Of a stretch of 56,061 nucleotides of DNA, positions 1 through 7,862 are shown piece by piece. The position numbers and the translations under genes are program-made. This DNA comes from Mycobacterium syngnathidarum (lineage in GTDB: Bacteria; Actinomycetota; Actinomycetes; Mycobacteriales; Mycobacteriaceae). Every line of letters begins with the position of its first letter. Positions within the stretch are counted from its first letter, which is position 1. The notes under the pieces were generated by a model, which did not search any database, was not told the DNA's origin, and worked only from the letters and a program-made list of their open reading frames with translations. The DNA lies in NCBI RefSeq assembly GCF_001942625.1, contig NZ_MLCL01000021.1:1-56061 (forward strand). Reading direction: 5' to 3'.

Positions 1-2
1 CT

Positions 3-76
3 GGAAGTGCCTTTCTTGTGCTGGTCGGATTGTTGCGTAGAGAACACCAATCTTTCCAGCTCAGAGGGCACTTTCC
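3..76. repeat. imperfect inverted repeat at window edge, possible IS-end remnant
   Basis: GGAAGTGCC at 3-11 is mirrored by GGCACTTTCC at 67-76 with one bulged T. The DNA between is lower in GC than the rest of the window and carries no convincing gene. The layout could be the end of an insertion sequence cut by the window edge, but no transposase sequence is visible, so this is only a suggestion. Confidence 0.2.
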
Positions 77-200
77 TCATTCCGACACCCCAACAACCAG
101 CCCATTCATCGGTGGATCAAGGCTAAGACCGGCGATAAAAGCAAGGTCGACATGACATCACCTGTGGCGCTGTAAGCGTTCCGAGGAAGGTAGCCCGTCG

Positions 201-351
201 GGTGCCGGCACGATCGGCGCGGCCACCATCCTCGTCGCGCTGTACTACCGGGCGGGGTTCAGCTAAACCCAACCCTGGTGTTCGTGCTGGTGCTGCTCGG
301 CGTCGCCGGCGGGAGCTGTGGAGCCGCAAGTTCGCCGCGCGGCTGCTGTGA
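201..351 (+). pseudogene. decayed C-terminal end of a membrane protein
   Basis: Three short coding-like pieces lie in successive frames. The first (201-266) reads GAGTIGAATILVALYYRAG and ends FS-stop. The second (266-312) reads NPTLVFVLVLLGVAGG. The third (313-351) reads ELWSRKFAARLL followed by TGA. Joined, they look like two hydrophobic helices and a basic cytoplasmic tail. Two single-base losses would explain the frame changes. The family is not recognised and no intact start is present upstream. The rest of 1-679 (352-679) shows no supported gene. It holds the leader of the downstream monooxygenase, with a purine-rich RBS at 664-671. Confidence 0.35.
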
Positions 352-679
352 GAAGGATGACGCGGCAAGGGCGGCACGAGCCAGATCTGAGCGGGATCCA
401 CGCTGGTGAGGGTAGACGCGACCAACTCCGCGGTATGACCAACATGATCACTCCTCCGGACTGGCTTGGCCTCCGCCTGGTACAGGCTGCGCTCGTACCC
501 CGAGACGGACCCCGGCGGGCAGGGCCGCGCGCGGGGCGGTTGTGCCATCGGCTGCGGGAGAGGTGAGATTTCCACCACTGAACGAGCAAAGACGTTGAGA
601 TTCGATGTGGAGTCCGCCACGCCCGAACCGGCAATCTGAACTGCATCACGACGCGCTCGGCGCAGGGAGGAATCAACAG

Positions 680-2212
680 ATGAGCAACACAGCAGCCCGC
701 CCGGAGTACTTCGACGTGGTCATCATCGGCGGAGGCATCTCGGGTATCGGCGCCGCGGCGTACATCACCAAGGAGTTCCCGAACAAGACGGTGGCCCTGC
801 TGGAGGGACGCGACTCCGTCGGCGGTACCTGGGACCTGTTCAAATACCCCGGCATCCGCTCCGACTCCGACCTGCACACCTTCGCGTACGAGTTCAAGAG
901 CTGGAAGGACGAGAACGCGATCGCCGACGCTCCACTGATCCTGGACTACCTCAAGGAGACCGTTGACGAGTACGGGCTCGGCGACAAGATCCGCTACCGG
1001 CACAAGGTTGTCTCCGCGGCGTGGTCGAGCGACGACGCCGAGTGGCTGCTCGACGTCGACGCGATGGAGGCCGACGGGACGGTGCGGCGTGAGGTGATCA
1101 AGGCCGGTTGGGTCTTCGGCGCCACCGGCTACTACAACTACGAGGAGGGCTTCACCCCGGAGTTCGCAGGCCGAGAGGACTTCACCGGCGACATCATCCA
1201 CCCGCAGCACTGGCCCGAGGGGTACGACTACTCCGGCAAGAAGGTCGTGGTGATCGGCAGTGGCGCCACGGCGATCACGCTGATCCCGTCGATGCTCAAG
1301 GGCGACGGCGCGGCCGCGCACGTGACGATGCTGCAGCGGACGCCGACTTACATCTTGACCCTGCCCCGCGTGGATGCGCTGAGCCTCAAGCTCACCCGCC
1401 TGCTGGGCGAGCGTGGCGGCTACCTGGCGACGCGGTGGAAGAACATCCTCATCGACTGGACGATCGTCGAGTTGCTGACCCGGTTCCCCAACGCCTCCCG
1501 CCGCTACATCCGCAGCGTCAACGTCAAGGAGCTGCCCGCCGGTTTCGATGTCGACAAGCACTTCAACCCGCCCTACAACCCGTGGGAGCAGCGCCTCTGC
1601 CTCGCGCCCGACGGGGACTTCTTCAAGTCCATCCGCGACGGCCGGGCCTCGGTGGTGACCGACCGGATCCGGCGGTTCACCCCCACCGGTATCGAACTCC
1701 AGTCCGGCGAGCACCTGGACGCCGACGTCATCGTCACCGCGACCGGGCTGAACCTACGCATCTTCGGCGGCATCGACCTGACGGTGGACGGGCGTCCTAT
1801 CGACCTGCCCAGCTCCGTGGTGTACCGCGGCATGATGCTCTCCGGAGTGCCGAACTGGATGAACGCGATCGGCTACACCAAGTCGTCCTGGACGCTGAAG
1901 ATCGGGCTGCTCGGCAAGAGCATCATCGAGCTGTTGCGCCACATGGACACCCACGGCTACGACACCGTCGTCCCGCATGCGCCTGTCGGCGTCGGCACCC
2001 GCTCCATGCTCGACCTCAACTCGGGCTACATGCAGCGGTCCAAGGACGATCTGCCGCGCCAGGGCGACGCCATGCCCTGGAAGATGGAAAACGTCTTCCT
2101 CGACGACCGGAAGATGTACCGGGGTTCGGTGATCGACGAGAACCTCCGGTTCAGCTCGCGCCTCGAGCGCGAATTCGGCGGCCGTGCCGTTGTGGAAGAG
2201 GCACGGTCATGA
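680..2212 (+). CDS. flavin-containing monooxygenase, Baeyer-Villiger type (EthA/Rv3083-like)
   Basis: A 510-aa NADPH- and FAD-dependent monooxygenase of the group that inserts oxygen next to a ketone or oxidises S/N atoms. An N-terminal FAD Rossmann motif GGGISG (residues 17-22) is followed by the BVMO fingerprint FTGDIIHPQHWP (168-179) and a second nucleotide-binding motif GSGATA (193-198). The length fits EthA and Rv3083 (about 490-495 aa). The ATG at 680 is chosen because AGGGAGGA lies 8 nt upstream and the N-terminus then aligns with Rv3083. The stop overlaps the next start as ATGA, so it is coupled to a hydrolase gene. A monooxygenase-plus-esterase order is known from the mymA operon (Rv3083-lipR) and fits ketone to ester to acid plus alcohol. 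The substrate cannot be told. Confidence 0.9.
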   Translation: MSNTAARPEYFDVVIIGGGISGIGAAAYITKEFPNKTVALLEGRDSVGGTWDLFKYPGIRSDSDLHTFAYEFKSWKDENAIADAPLILDYLKETVDEYGLGDKIRYRHKVVSAAWSSDDAEWLLDVDAMEADGTVRREVIKAGWVFGATGYYNYEEGFTPEFAGREDFTGDIIHPQHWPEGYDYSGKKVVVIGSGATAITLIPSMLKGDGAAAHVTMLQRTPTYILTLPRVDALSLKLTRLLGERGGYLATRWKNILIDWTIVELLTRFPNASRRYIRSVNVKELPAGFDVDKHFNPPYNPWEQRLCLAPDGDFFKSIRDGRASVVTDRIRRFTPTGIELQSGEHLDADVIVTATGLNLRIFGGIDLTVDGRPIDLPSSVVYRGMMLSGVPNWMNAIGYTKSSWTLKIGLLGKSIIELLRHMDTHGYDTVVPHAPVGVGTRSMLDLNSGYMQRSKDDLPRQGDAMPWKMENVFLDDRKMYRGSVIDENLRFSSRLEREFGGRAVVEEARS

Positions 2213-2523
2213 CCGTGACCGCCCAGGCGCCCGCGTCCGCCGCTGCACCGGCTGCGCTGACCATTCCCGAGCGGCTCCAGCGCGGCGCGTTCACCGCCCT
2301 CGGGCGCGTCCCCGGCGGCGTGCTTCGCCGGCTGGCGCCGCGAGTGGTCAACGCCGACGGCGACGTGATGGCGCCCGAGATCGCCCTGATGCTCAAGGCC
2401 TCCGCAGGTGCGCCGGACTTCAGCGACGGCACCGCGGAGGAGGCACGCGCGATCGTCGCGCACGACTACCGGGTGTTCGCCGACAAGGCGCCCTCGGGCG
2501 TCGCGTCGAGCCGGAGATTGTGA
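2209..2523 (+). pseudogene. N-terminal (cap) part of HSL-type alpha/beta hydrolase, separated by frameshift
   Basis: A 104-aa ORF starts in the ATGA overlap with the monooxygenase stop. It contains the helical N-terminal cap typical of hormone-sensitive-lipase-like esterases (ending YRVFADKAPSGV) and then runs out of frame to TGA at 2521-2523. The catalytic domain continues one frame back from about 2505. A single missing base within 2500-2510 would restore one continuous protein of about 358 aa, the usual size for LipR-like enzymes. Either the gene is truly broken, or this is a sequencing error, or the two halves are made separately (see the next entry). Confidence 0.6.
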
Positions 2524-3284
2524 TGTCAGGCGGACTGCGCGCCACCCTGTACCGGCCCGCCGCACCGTCGAAGGCCCTGGTCCTGTTCCTGCACGGCGGA
2601 GGCTTCGTCCTCAGCAGCCGGCAGGACTACGACGTCCCCGTCCGCCTGATCGCGGACGGCGCCGGGGTCAACGTGCTCTCGGTCGAGTACGGCCTGGCGC
2701 CGGAGTCGCCGTTCCCCGGGCCCGTCGACGACGCGGTCACAGCCTGGCGGTTCGCTGTCGAGCACTGCGCCGAGTGGGGGATCGACCCCACGCGGATCGT
2801 GTTGCTCGGCGACAGCGCCGGCGGAAATCTCTGTGCCGTGCTCGCGAACGACCTCGCGGGCCAGACGATTCGGCCCTACCTCCAGGTGCTGATGTACCCC
2901 TTCGTGGACGCGGCGGGGGTCTACCCTTCGCGGCAGGAGTTCGCGGGCAACTCCGCACTGTCGGCGAAGCAGATCGACTGGCTGGCGAACCTGTACGTGC
3001 CCAGCCGCGAAGACCGTTTCGACCCGCGGATCTCGCCCATGCTCGCCGAGGACCTGTCCGGCGCGCCGCCGACCCTGCTCACGGTGGCCGGATTCGACCC
3101 GCTCCGCGACGAGGCGCTCGCCTACGCCGAGCGGCTCACCGAATCCGGTGTCCCGGTGCGCGTGTTCCGCGAGGGCGGCCTCGTGCACGGCTACATCTCG
3201 ATGACACGGATCAGCCCCACTGCCCGCGCCGCCGTCGACCGCGTCGCCGGCGCCATCCGCACCTCCCTCAAGGAGAGCCGATGA
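2523..3284 (+). CDS. alpha/beta hydrolase (HSL family, LipR-like), catalytic domain
   Basis: A 253-aa reading frame with the full catalytic core of an HSL-family carboxylesterase: oxyanion-hole HGGGF (24-28), nucleophile in GDSAGG (Ser98), Asp192 in FDPLRDE and His222 in VHGY. It lacks the N-terminal cap, which is encoded just upstream in another frame (2209-2523). The ATG at 2523 overlaps the upstream stop as TGATG and has GGAG six nt before it, so re-initiation is possible. Its role in the operon is probably hydrolysis of the ester made by the preceding monooxygenase. The 3' end overlaps the next gene as ATGA. Fold and catalytic residues are clear. Whether this core is made alone is not. 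Confidence 0.75.
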   Translation: MSGGLRATLYRPAAPSKALVLFLHGGGFVLSSRQDYDVPVRLIADGAGVNVLSVEYGLAPESPFPGPVDDAVTAWRFAVEHCAEWGIDPTRIVLLGDSAGGNLCAVLANDLAGQTIRPYLQVLMYPFVDAAGVYPSRQEFAGNSALSAKQIDWLANLYVPSREDRFDPRISPMLAEDLSGAPPTLLTVAGFDPLRDEALAYAERLTESGVPVRVFREGGLVHGYISMTRISPTARAAVDRVAGAIRTSLKESR

Positions 3285-3994
3285 GCACCACCCGCATGGT
3301 CCTGATCCTCCTCGCGGACCTCGCGATGGTCATCGCCGGCTTCTACTACGGCTACAAGCTGCTCCGCGGGTTCCGCAACTTCCTGCTCGGCCTCGAGTGG
3401 GTCGTCATGGCGGTCTCCGGCGTCAACGTCCTCTACCTCGCTGCGATCTATGCCGACCAGGCAAGCTCCAGCTACCGCGTGATGCTGTTCTTCGACGCCT
3501 TCTCCAGGTCTTTCGGCATGACGGTGATCCTCGTCGTCGGCATAGCGGCGGTGACCCACAGGTACCGCCCGACCTGGATGGTGGAGGCTGTCGCCATCGT
3601 GGCCGGCATCGCGGTGGGCCTCAACCGCGCCCTCGATCCGCGGCCGGTGGAACTGGGGTGGTCGATCTTCTACCTCGTGATGAATCTCGGTGCGGCACTG
3701 TTCATCTTCGTATTCATGGTGCCGAAACTGTGGCGCGCGGGCGATCGCACCAACGCAACGTGGGTCGCAATTGGGAACAGTCTCGGGGCGTTCGTGGCGA
3801 TCATCTACGACTTCGTCCATCTTCCGGGCGACGACGCGGATCACACGGTGTTCTACATCATCTCGCTCTCGATCTGGGCGCTCATGATCGTGACCTTCTC
3901 CCGCGGCTACCTCGCGCTCGAACGGCACAACGCGGCGGCGGACGCGGGTCCGCCCGCGGCGGGCAAGGTCAGTCCACGGGCTTCAATCGCCTGA
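3281..3994 (+). CDS. multi-pass membrane protein of unknown function
   Basis: A 237-aa hydrophobic protein with about seven predicted transmembrane stretches, beginning with MVLILLADLAMVIAGFYYG near residue 6, and a short hydrophilic C-terminus. It overlaps the hydrolase stop by ATGA and has an AGGAGAG RBS, so it is the third gene of the monooxygenase operon. No family was recognised. There are no obvious charged transport motifs or ligand-binding loops. By position it may handle the substrate or product of the monooxygenase/esterase pair, but that is only inferred from linkage. Confidence 0.7.
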   Translation: MSTTRMVLILLADLAMVIAGFYYGYKLLRGFRNFLLGLEWVVMAVSGVNVLYLAAIYADQASSSYRVMLFFDAFSRSFGMTVILVVGIAAVTHRYRPTWMVEAVAIVAGIAVGLNRALDPRPVELGWSIFYLVMNLGAALFIFVFMVPKLWRAGDRTNATWVAIGNSLGAFVAIIYDFVHLPGDDADHTVFYIISLSIWALMIVTFSRGYLALERHNAAADAGPPAAGKVSPRASIA

Positions 3995-4123
3995 CCAGCG
4001 TTGCAGAAGTTCCCCAAAACAACGGGCTTAGCCTTGTCGAACCGCGCTGCTGACCCGGCTGCCGGCCGCCGGGGTGGCGCTCGAGACCGTCCGTCTGAAT
4101 CGCGTGCCGACCGTATGAACTTG

Positions 4124-4155
4124 CGCGAAAAAGCGTGCAATGACTGACCATTCGG
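4124..4155 (+). repeat. 32-nt dispersed repeat, copy A (upstream of SGNH hydrolase)
   Basis: This segment starts CGCGAAAAAGCGTG and ends CATTCGG. It matches 14009-14040 at 26 of 32 positions without gaps. It lies 49 nt before the SGNH hydrolase start, just upstream of a TAGGCT hexamer that could be its -10. The 3995-4204 gap shows nothing else. Confidence 0.45.
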
Positions 4156-4204
4156 TGTTTTCGCACTAGGCTGCTGAGAAAGCCAAGGCCGGGAGATCCG
4201 CACC

Positions 4205-4999
4205 ATGACGACGTATCGCCGGATCGCTGCACTGGGCAGCTCCTATGCTGCCGGACCAGGCGTCCAACCCGTCGTCAACCGTGCCGCGATGCGTTCGGGC
4301 AACAACTACGCACACGTATTGGCGCGCGCTCTCGGTGCCGAACTCACCGATTTGACGGTCTCGGGAGCAACGACGTCGACCGTCCTGGATGTCCCGCAGC
4401 GTGTGGGGTTCGTCACGTTCGCACCACAGATTCGCTCACTGCCCGCCGACGCCGACCTGGTCCTCATCACGGCGGCAGGCAACGATCTGGAGTACCTGGG
4501 CTCTGCGGTCAAGCTCGGCGTCCGCTTCACCCTCGACCGGTACACGCACGGGCTGCTGCAGCGCTGGATACCTGCCGGCATTCCGGTGGCGACTCGGCAG
4601 CAGCGGGACAAGGCTGCCGCTGGGCTCGCGCGCATCGTGACCGAAACACGTTCCCGCGCACCGAAAGCACGTGTCATTCTCGTCGATTACCTACCCATGG
4701 TCGGTGACGCGACCGTCCCTTTCACCGATGTCCCGTTCGACAGGACCGTCATCGACGCTCTCGCGGTTATCCACGATCAGCTGTCGTCGGTATTCACCGA
4801 TGTCGCCGGGCAAACTGGCGCCGATCTCGCACAAGCATCCCGGCTCGGCCGTGGGCATGAACTCGGTAGCCCGTTCCCGTGGATCCAGCCGTTGCAACCT
4901 GTCCACCGAATTGCGAGTTCGTTTCACCCGACCGCCGACGGGATGAAAGCTGTTGCCAGGGAACTACTGAAAATCGTCGGTGCACCCCTCGGGGGGTGA
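4205..4999 (+). CDS. SGNH/GDSL-family hydrolase
   Basis: A 264-aa single-domain SGNH hydrolase (esterase, lipase or acylhydrolase). Block I is GSSYAAG (11-17, likely nucleophile Ser13, with Ser instead of the usual Asp before it). Gly54 in VSGAT may serve block II, the GND at 92-94 is block III, and SSFHPT with His241 is block V. No signal peptide is visible, so it is probably cytoplasmic. The gene stands alone, 210 bp after the monooxygenase operon, and converges on the amine oxidase gene. The substrate is unknown. Confidence 0.8.
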   Translation: MTTYRRIAALGSSYAAGPGVQPVVNRAAMRSGNNYAHVLARALGAELTDLTVSGATTSTVLDVPQRVGFVTFAPQIRSLPADADLVLITAAGNDLEYLGSAVKLGVRFTLDRYTHGLLQRWIPAGIPVATRQQRDKAAAGLARIVTETRSRAPKARVILVDYLPMVGDATVPFTDVPFDRTVIDALAVIHDQLSSVFTDVAGQTGADLAQASRLGRGHELGSPFPWIQPLQPVHRIASSFHPTADGMKAVARELLKIVGAPLGG

Positions 5000-5057
5000 G
5001 CAGCGGCCAACGCTCGCGGGCCGGCCTGTCCGCTCGCACCCGAGGGGCACGCGAAGC

Positions 5058-6473
5058 TTACGCGGAGGCTTCTTCCTTGACGCCGAGTCGCTGCGCGATC
5101 TGCTCGGCGGTGTGCAGACCAGTCAGGATGGCGCCGTTCATGGTGCCGGCCCACTCGCCCGCGGTTTCGGTGCCCGCCCAGTGGATGCGCCCGTGCGGTG
5201 TGGTGAGGGCCTCGCCGTAGTTCACCGATGCAAAAGGCGGCGCGGCCGGATGCGGGCCGCCCGGGGCGAAAGGTTCTGTGCCCCAACAGTGATCGATGTA
5301 ATCGATGGGGCTGCCAGCCTGCTCGCCGTACAGGTCGACCAATTGATCGAGAACCAGTTTCCGCCGAACGTCCGGACCGAAGCCGTCGTACACCCGCGCG
5401 GTGCAGAAGACCATCAGGATCCCCGGCCCGTCATCGCTGGGTGACACGTCGAAGGTGATGAACACCGGCGCGGTATCGGCCAACGCCTCACCCGAAAGTC
5501 CCTCAGCACGCCAGAAGGGCTTGTCGTAGGCAACGAACGCCTTGCTCAGCGCGCCCATCGGGAAGCTCGTCGTGAGCCCCTCGATCTTGTCCGGCAGGGC
5601 CGGGCGGTACTCGATGTACGCCCGATGCTCGGGGGCTGCGGTCACGATGGCGTACTTGGCATTGATCAGTCCCGAGTCGGTGGAGACCGTGACGCCGTTG
5701 TCGTCTTGCGAAATCTCGCAAACCCGGGTGTCCAAGACAATCCGGTCGCCGATCTGCGCAGCGAGCCGCTTGGCGATCTCCTGAGTGGTTTCGGTGACGC
5801 GATACTCCTGCTGTCCGCCTTCGACGGCAAGCATGTGATCGAGCCCGCCCACGGCCTGGATGTAGCGCAACACGTGCAGCAGTGACACATCGAGCGGGCT
5901 GCAGCCCCACTGCACCCTGGTGACGATGAACATCAGGGCACGAGTGCTGGTCGCGGCCTGCTGCTGGTCGAGCCATTCGCCGAACGAGATCGAGTCGAGC
6001 TGGCCGGCGTTGGGGGATCTCCAGGCAGCATTGACATCGATGGTCTCCAGCAATGTGTTCAGCGCCATTTGGATGCGGCCCAGATCCTCCACGTCCACCG
6101 GCCCGGTCGTCGGCAGGGTGCCCGTGTAGGTCTGGCGTTGCCCGGCCATCCAGAGAACGTTGACGCCTTCGTCGAACTGAGGGGTCAGTGAACACCCCAA
6201 TCGCTCCATCAGGTCACGGATTGCGGTGTGGCGCTGGGCAACCCACGTCGCACCCAGGTCGACCTTGACCCCGGCCACCTCGCCCGTGTACGACCGGCCG
6301 CCGACCCTGTCGCGACCTTCTACGACGAGAACGGACGCGCCCATGTTGACGAGCCTGTCTGCAGCGCTCAAGCCGGCGAAGCCCGCCCCGACAATCGCGA
6401 CATCAACCGATGCGGACCCGTCGCCGCCTTCGGGTGATGTCAACACGGTGTGTTTTTCCACTGTTTCCTCCAT
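5058..6473 (-). CDS. flavin monoamine oxidase family protein
   Basis: A 471-aa FAD-dependent amine oxidase. The N-terminal dinucleotide motif GAGFAG lies at 29-34, followed by the conserved EGRDRVGGRS stretch. The C-terminal FAD-binding segment reads WAGTETAGEWAGTMNGAI, as in monoamine and putrescine oxidases. The Cys that binds FAD covalently in animal MAO is absent. The ATG at 6473 is favoured over the upstream in-frame codons because TAGGAG lies 5-8 nt before it. It would turn a primary or polyamine into an aldehyde, ammonia and H2O2. It is divergent from a PhyH dioxygenase/PucR pair, and the shared 513-bp gap carries three dyads. Confidence 0.88.
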   Translation of the reverse strand: MEETVEKHTVLTSPEGGDGSASVDVAIVGAGFAGLSAADRLVNMGASVLVVEGRDRVGGRSYTGEVAGVKVDLGATWVAQRHTAIRDLMERLGCSLTPQFDEGVNVLWMAGQRQTYTGTLPTTGPVDVEDLGRIQMALNTLLETIDVNAAWRSPNAGQLDSISFGEWLDQQQAATSTRALMFIVTRVQWGCSPLDVSLLHVLRYIQAVGGLDHMLAVEGGQQEYRVTETTQEIAKRLAAQIGDRIVLDTRVCEISQDDNGVTVSTDSGLINAKYAIVTAAPEHRAYIEYRPALPDKIEGLTTSFPMGALSKAFVAYDKPFWRAEGLSGEALADTAPVFITFDVSPSDDGPGILMVFCTARVYDGFGPDVRRKLVLDQLVDLYGEQAGSPIDYIDHCWGTEPFAPGGPHPAAPPFASVNYGEALTTPHGRIHWAGTETAGEWAGTMNGAILTGLHTAEQIAQRLGVKEEASA

Positions 6474-6656
6474 CGCTCCTAATTGATGATGCGAGATGCA
6501 GCGGGCGGCAGCGTAGGACAGAGCATGCGCAGCATGAGCTACTGCACGCGACGGATCGCCCTGGCAATCGACGCATCTCGCAACTGACAAGTTCACTGTC
6601 GCGGCTATAGGCGCAGGGCCGCTACAACGGTGCTCACCGACTGCTGAGGCGAACAT

Positions 6657-6669
6657 GTGCAAGGTGCAC
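6657..6669. promoter_or_regulatory. dyad 1, GTGCA-N3-TGCAC, candidate operator
   Basis: A perfect 5-bp inverted repeat with a 3-nt spacer (GTGCA AGG TGCAC), followed by CCC. A second copy with the same spacing lies at 6845-6857. It sits 184 nt upstream of the amine oxidase start. Confidence 0.5.
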
Positions 6670-6844
6670 CCCTGATCACCTGCCGTCCGTGCTGCCGCGC
6701 ACCGACGTCGAGTCCTGCGTCAGCACCGTCGCGGCGGCGGTCAATGCCGTGACAGCGGTGATCGACGCGCCCAGCGGATTCCTGTCGATGGGTGATCTTC
6801 CCCCCGTCCTGGCAACGAAAGATGCGCGGTGGGGTGCTGAAGGG

Positions 6845-6857
6845 GTGCAACATGCAC
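6845..6857. promoter_or_regulatory. dyad 2, GTGCA-N3-TGCAC, candidate operator
   Basis: GTGCA ACA TGCAC, preceded by GGG. In reverse complement it matches dyad 1 including the flanking CCC. It lies 130 nt upstream of the PhyH dioxygenase start. The nearby PucR-family regulator is the obvious candidate binder, by position only. Confidence 0.5.
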
Positions 6858-6883
6858 CGCTGCCTCGCTCAATTGGTTGAGAG

Positions 6884-6895
6884 GTGCCGTGGCAC
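6884..6895. promoter_or_regulatory. dyad 3, GTGCC-GT-GGCAC
   Basis: A perfect 5-bp inverted repeat with a 2-nt spacer, 27 nt beyond dyad 2 and 91 nt before the PhyH start. The half-site differs from dyads 1 and 2 at one position, so it may be a weaker site or chance. Confidence 0.3.
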
Positions 6896-6986
6896 GTGAC
6901 CAGTCTCAGCGGCCATAGTGAGATGAACGCCATGCCAACAGCTCGACGCTATCCCCAAACCTCAACTCGCAGAAAGAGATAACGCG

Positions 6987-7847
6987 ATGACAACCGCAGT
7001 TTCGAATCTCAGGAAGCTTCCCTCCACCGCGGATGTCGCGGACATCCTCGCCGTCGTCGCCGAGGACGGCGGGGTGATCATCGAGGGCCTGCTCAGCCCC
7101 GAGCAGGTCACCCGCTTCAACGCCGAGATCGAAGCCCCCCTCACCGCGCTGACCGCCGGCGGCAAGCACGAACTCGAGATCGTCAACGAGTTCCACGGCG
7201 CCAACACCAAGCGCCTCACCAACCTGGTCACCCACAGCCCGGTCTTCCGCAACGAGATCATCGACCACGACCTGGTCCACGCCCTGTGTGATGCGACCTT
7301 CCTCGAGGAGTCCGGCACCTACTGGATGACCACCGCCCAGGTCATCGAGATCGGACCCGGCAACCGCGCGCAGTTCCTGCACCGCGACCTCGAGAACTGG
7401 TTTCCCTTCGTCGGCATGGGCCCCGCCGGGCCGGAGATCACCCTCAACTTCCTCATCGCCCTCACGGACTTCACCGAGGAGAACGGCGCGACCCGCGTCA
7501 TCCCGGGTAGCCACCAGTGGCCCGACTTCCAGGACCGCGGCACCCCTGAGCAGACGGTTCCCGCGATCATGAACGCCGGCGACGCCCTCTTCTTCAGCGG
7601 CAAAACCGCCCACGGCGGCGGTGCCAACGCCACCACCGATCAGTACCGCCGCGCGGTGTCCTTCGCGTTCAACCCGGGCTTCCTGGTCGGGGAGGAGGCG
7701 TACCCGTTCCTCGTGGACCATGACGTGGTGAAAACCCTGCCGGAGCGCGTCCAGCGCATCCTTGGCTTCCGCTCTCAGTACCCCACCGGCTCGCCCGGAC
7801 TCTGGATGGTCGACTACCGCGAACTCGCCGACCACCTCGGCCTGTAG
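6987..7847 (+). CDS. phytanoyl-CoA dioxygenase (PhyH) family protein
   Basis: A 286-aa Fe(II)/2-oxoglutarate-dependent oxygenase of the PhyH fold. The iron-binding HRD motif is His132/Asp134 (FLHRDLENW) and the distal His is His209 in TAHGGG. Arg221 or Arg222 probably binds the 2-oxoglutarate carboxylate. The VIPGSHQW segment (171-178) is typical of the family. The length is normal. The PucR gene follows after 15 bp, so the two probably form one transcript. The substrate is unknown. The divergent amine oxidase suggests an amine-containing compound, but this is inference. Confidence 0.85.
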   Translation: MTTAVSNLRKLPSTADVADILAVVAEDGGVIIEGLLSPEQVTRFNAEIEAPLTALTAGGKHELEIVNEFHGANTKRLTNLVTHSPVFRNEIIDHDLVHALCDATFLEESGTYWMTTAQVIEIGPGNRAQFLHRDLENWFPFVGMGPAGPEITLNFLIALTDFTEENGATRVIPGSHQWPDFQDRGTPEQTVPAIMNAGDALFFSGKTAHGGGANATTDQYRRAVSFAFNPGFLVGEEAYPFLVDHDVVKTLPERVQRILGFRSQYPTGSPGLWMVDYRELADHLGL

Positions 7848-7862
7848 CGGCAGACTGTTGCC

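Larger units (their letters stand above)
6474..6986. other. 513-bp divergent intergenic region between amine oxidase and PhyH genes
   Basis: No convincing gene was found here in any frame. Two identical-spacing dyads (GTGCA-N3-TGCAC) and a third related dyad, listed separately, are the notable content. The region must hold the promoters of both flanking genes. Confidence 0.6.

Noticed and set aside
123..620. Minus-strand frame of 165 codons at the left edge
   Set aside because: It is Pro/Arg-rich, has no motif or RBS, and overlaps the decayed membrane-protein relic.
6689..6880. A 63-codon plus-strand frame in the amine oxidase/PhyH gap
   Set aside because: It has no RBS and no recognisable sequence, and the dyads fall inside or beside it.
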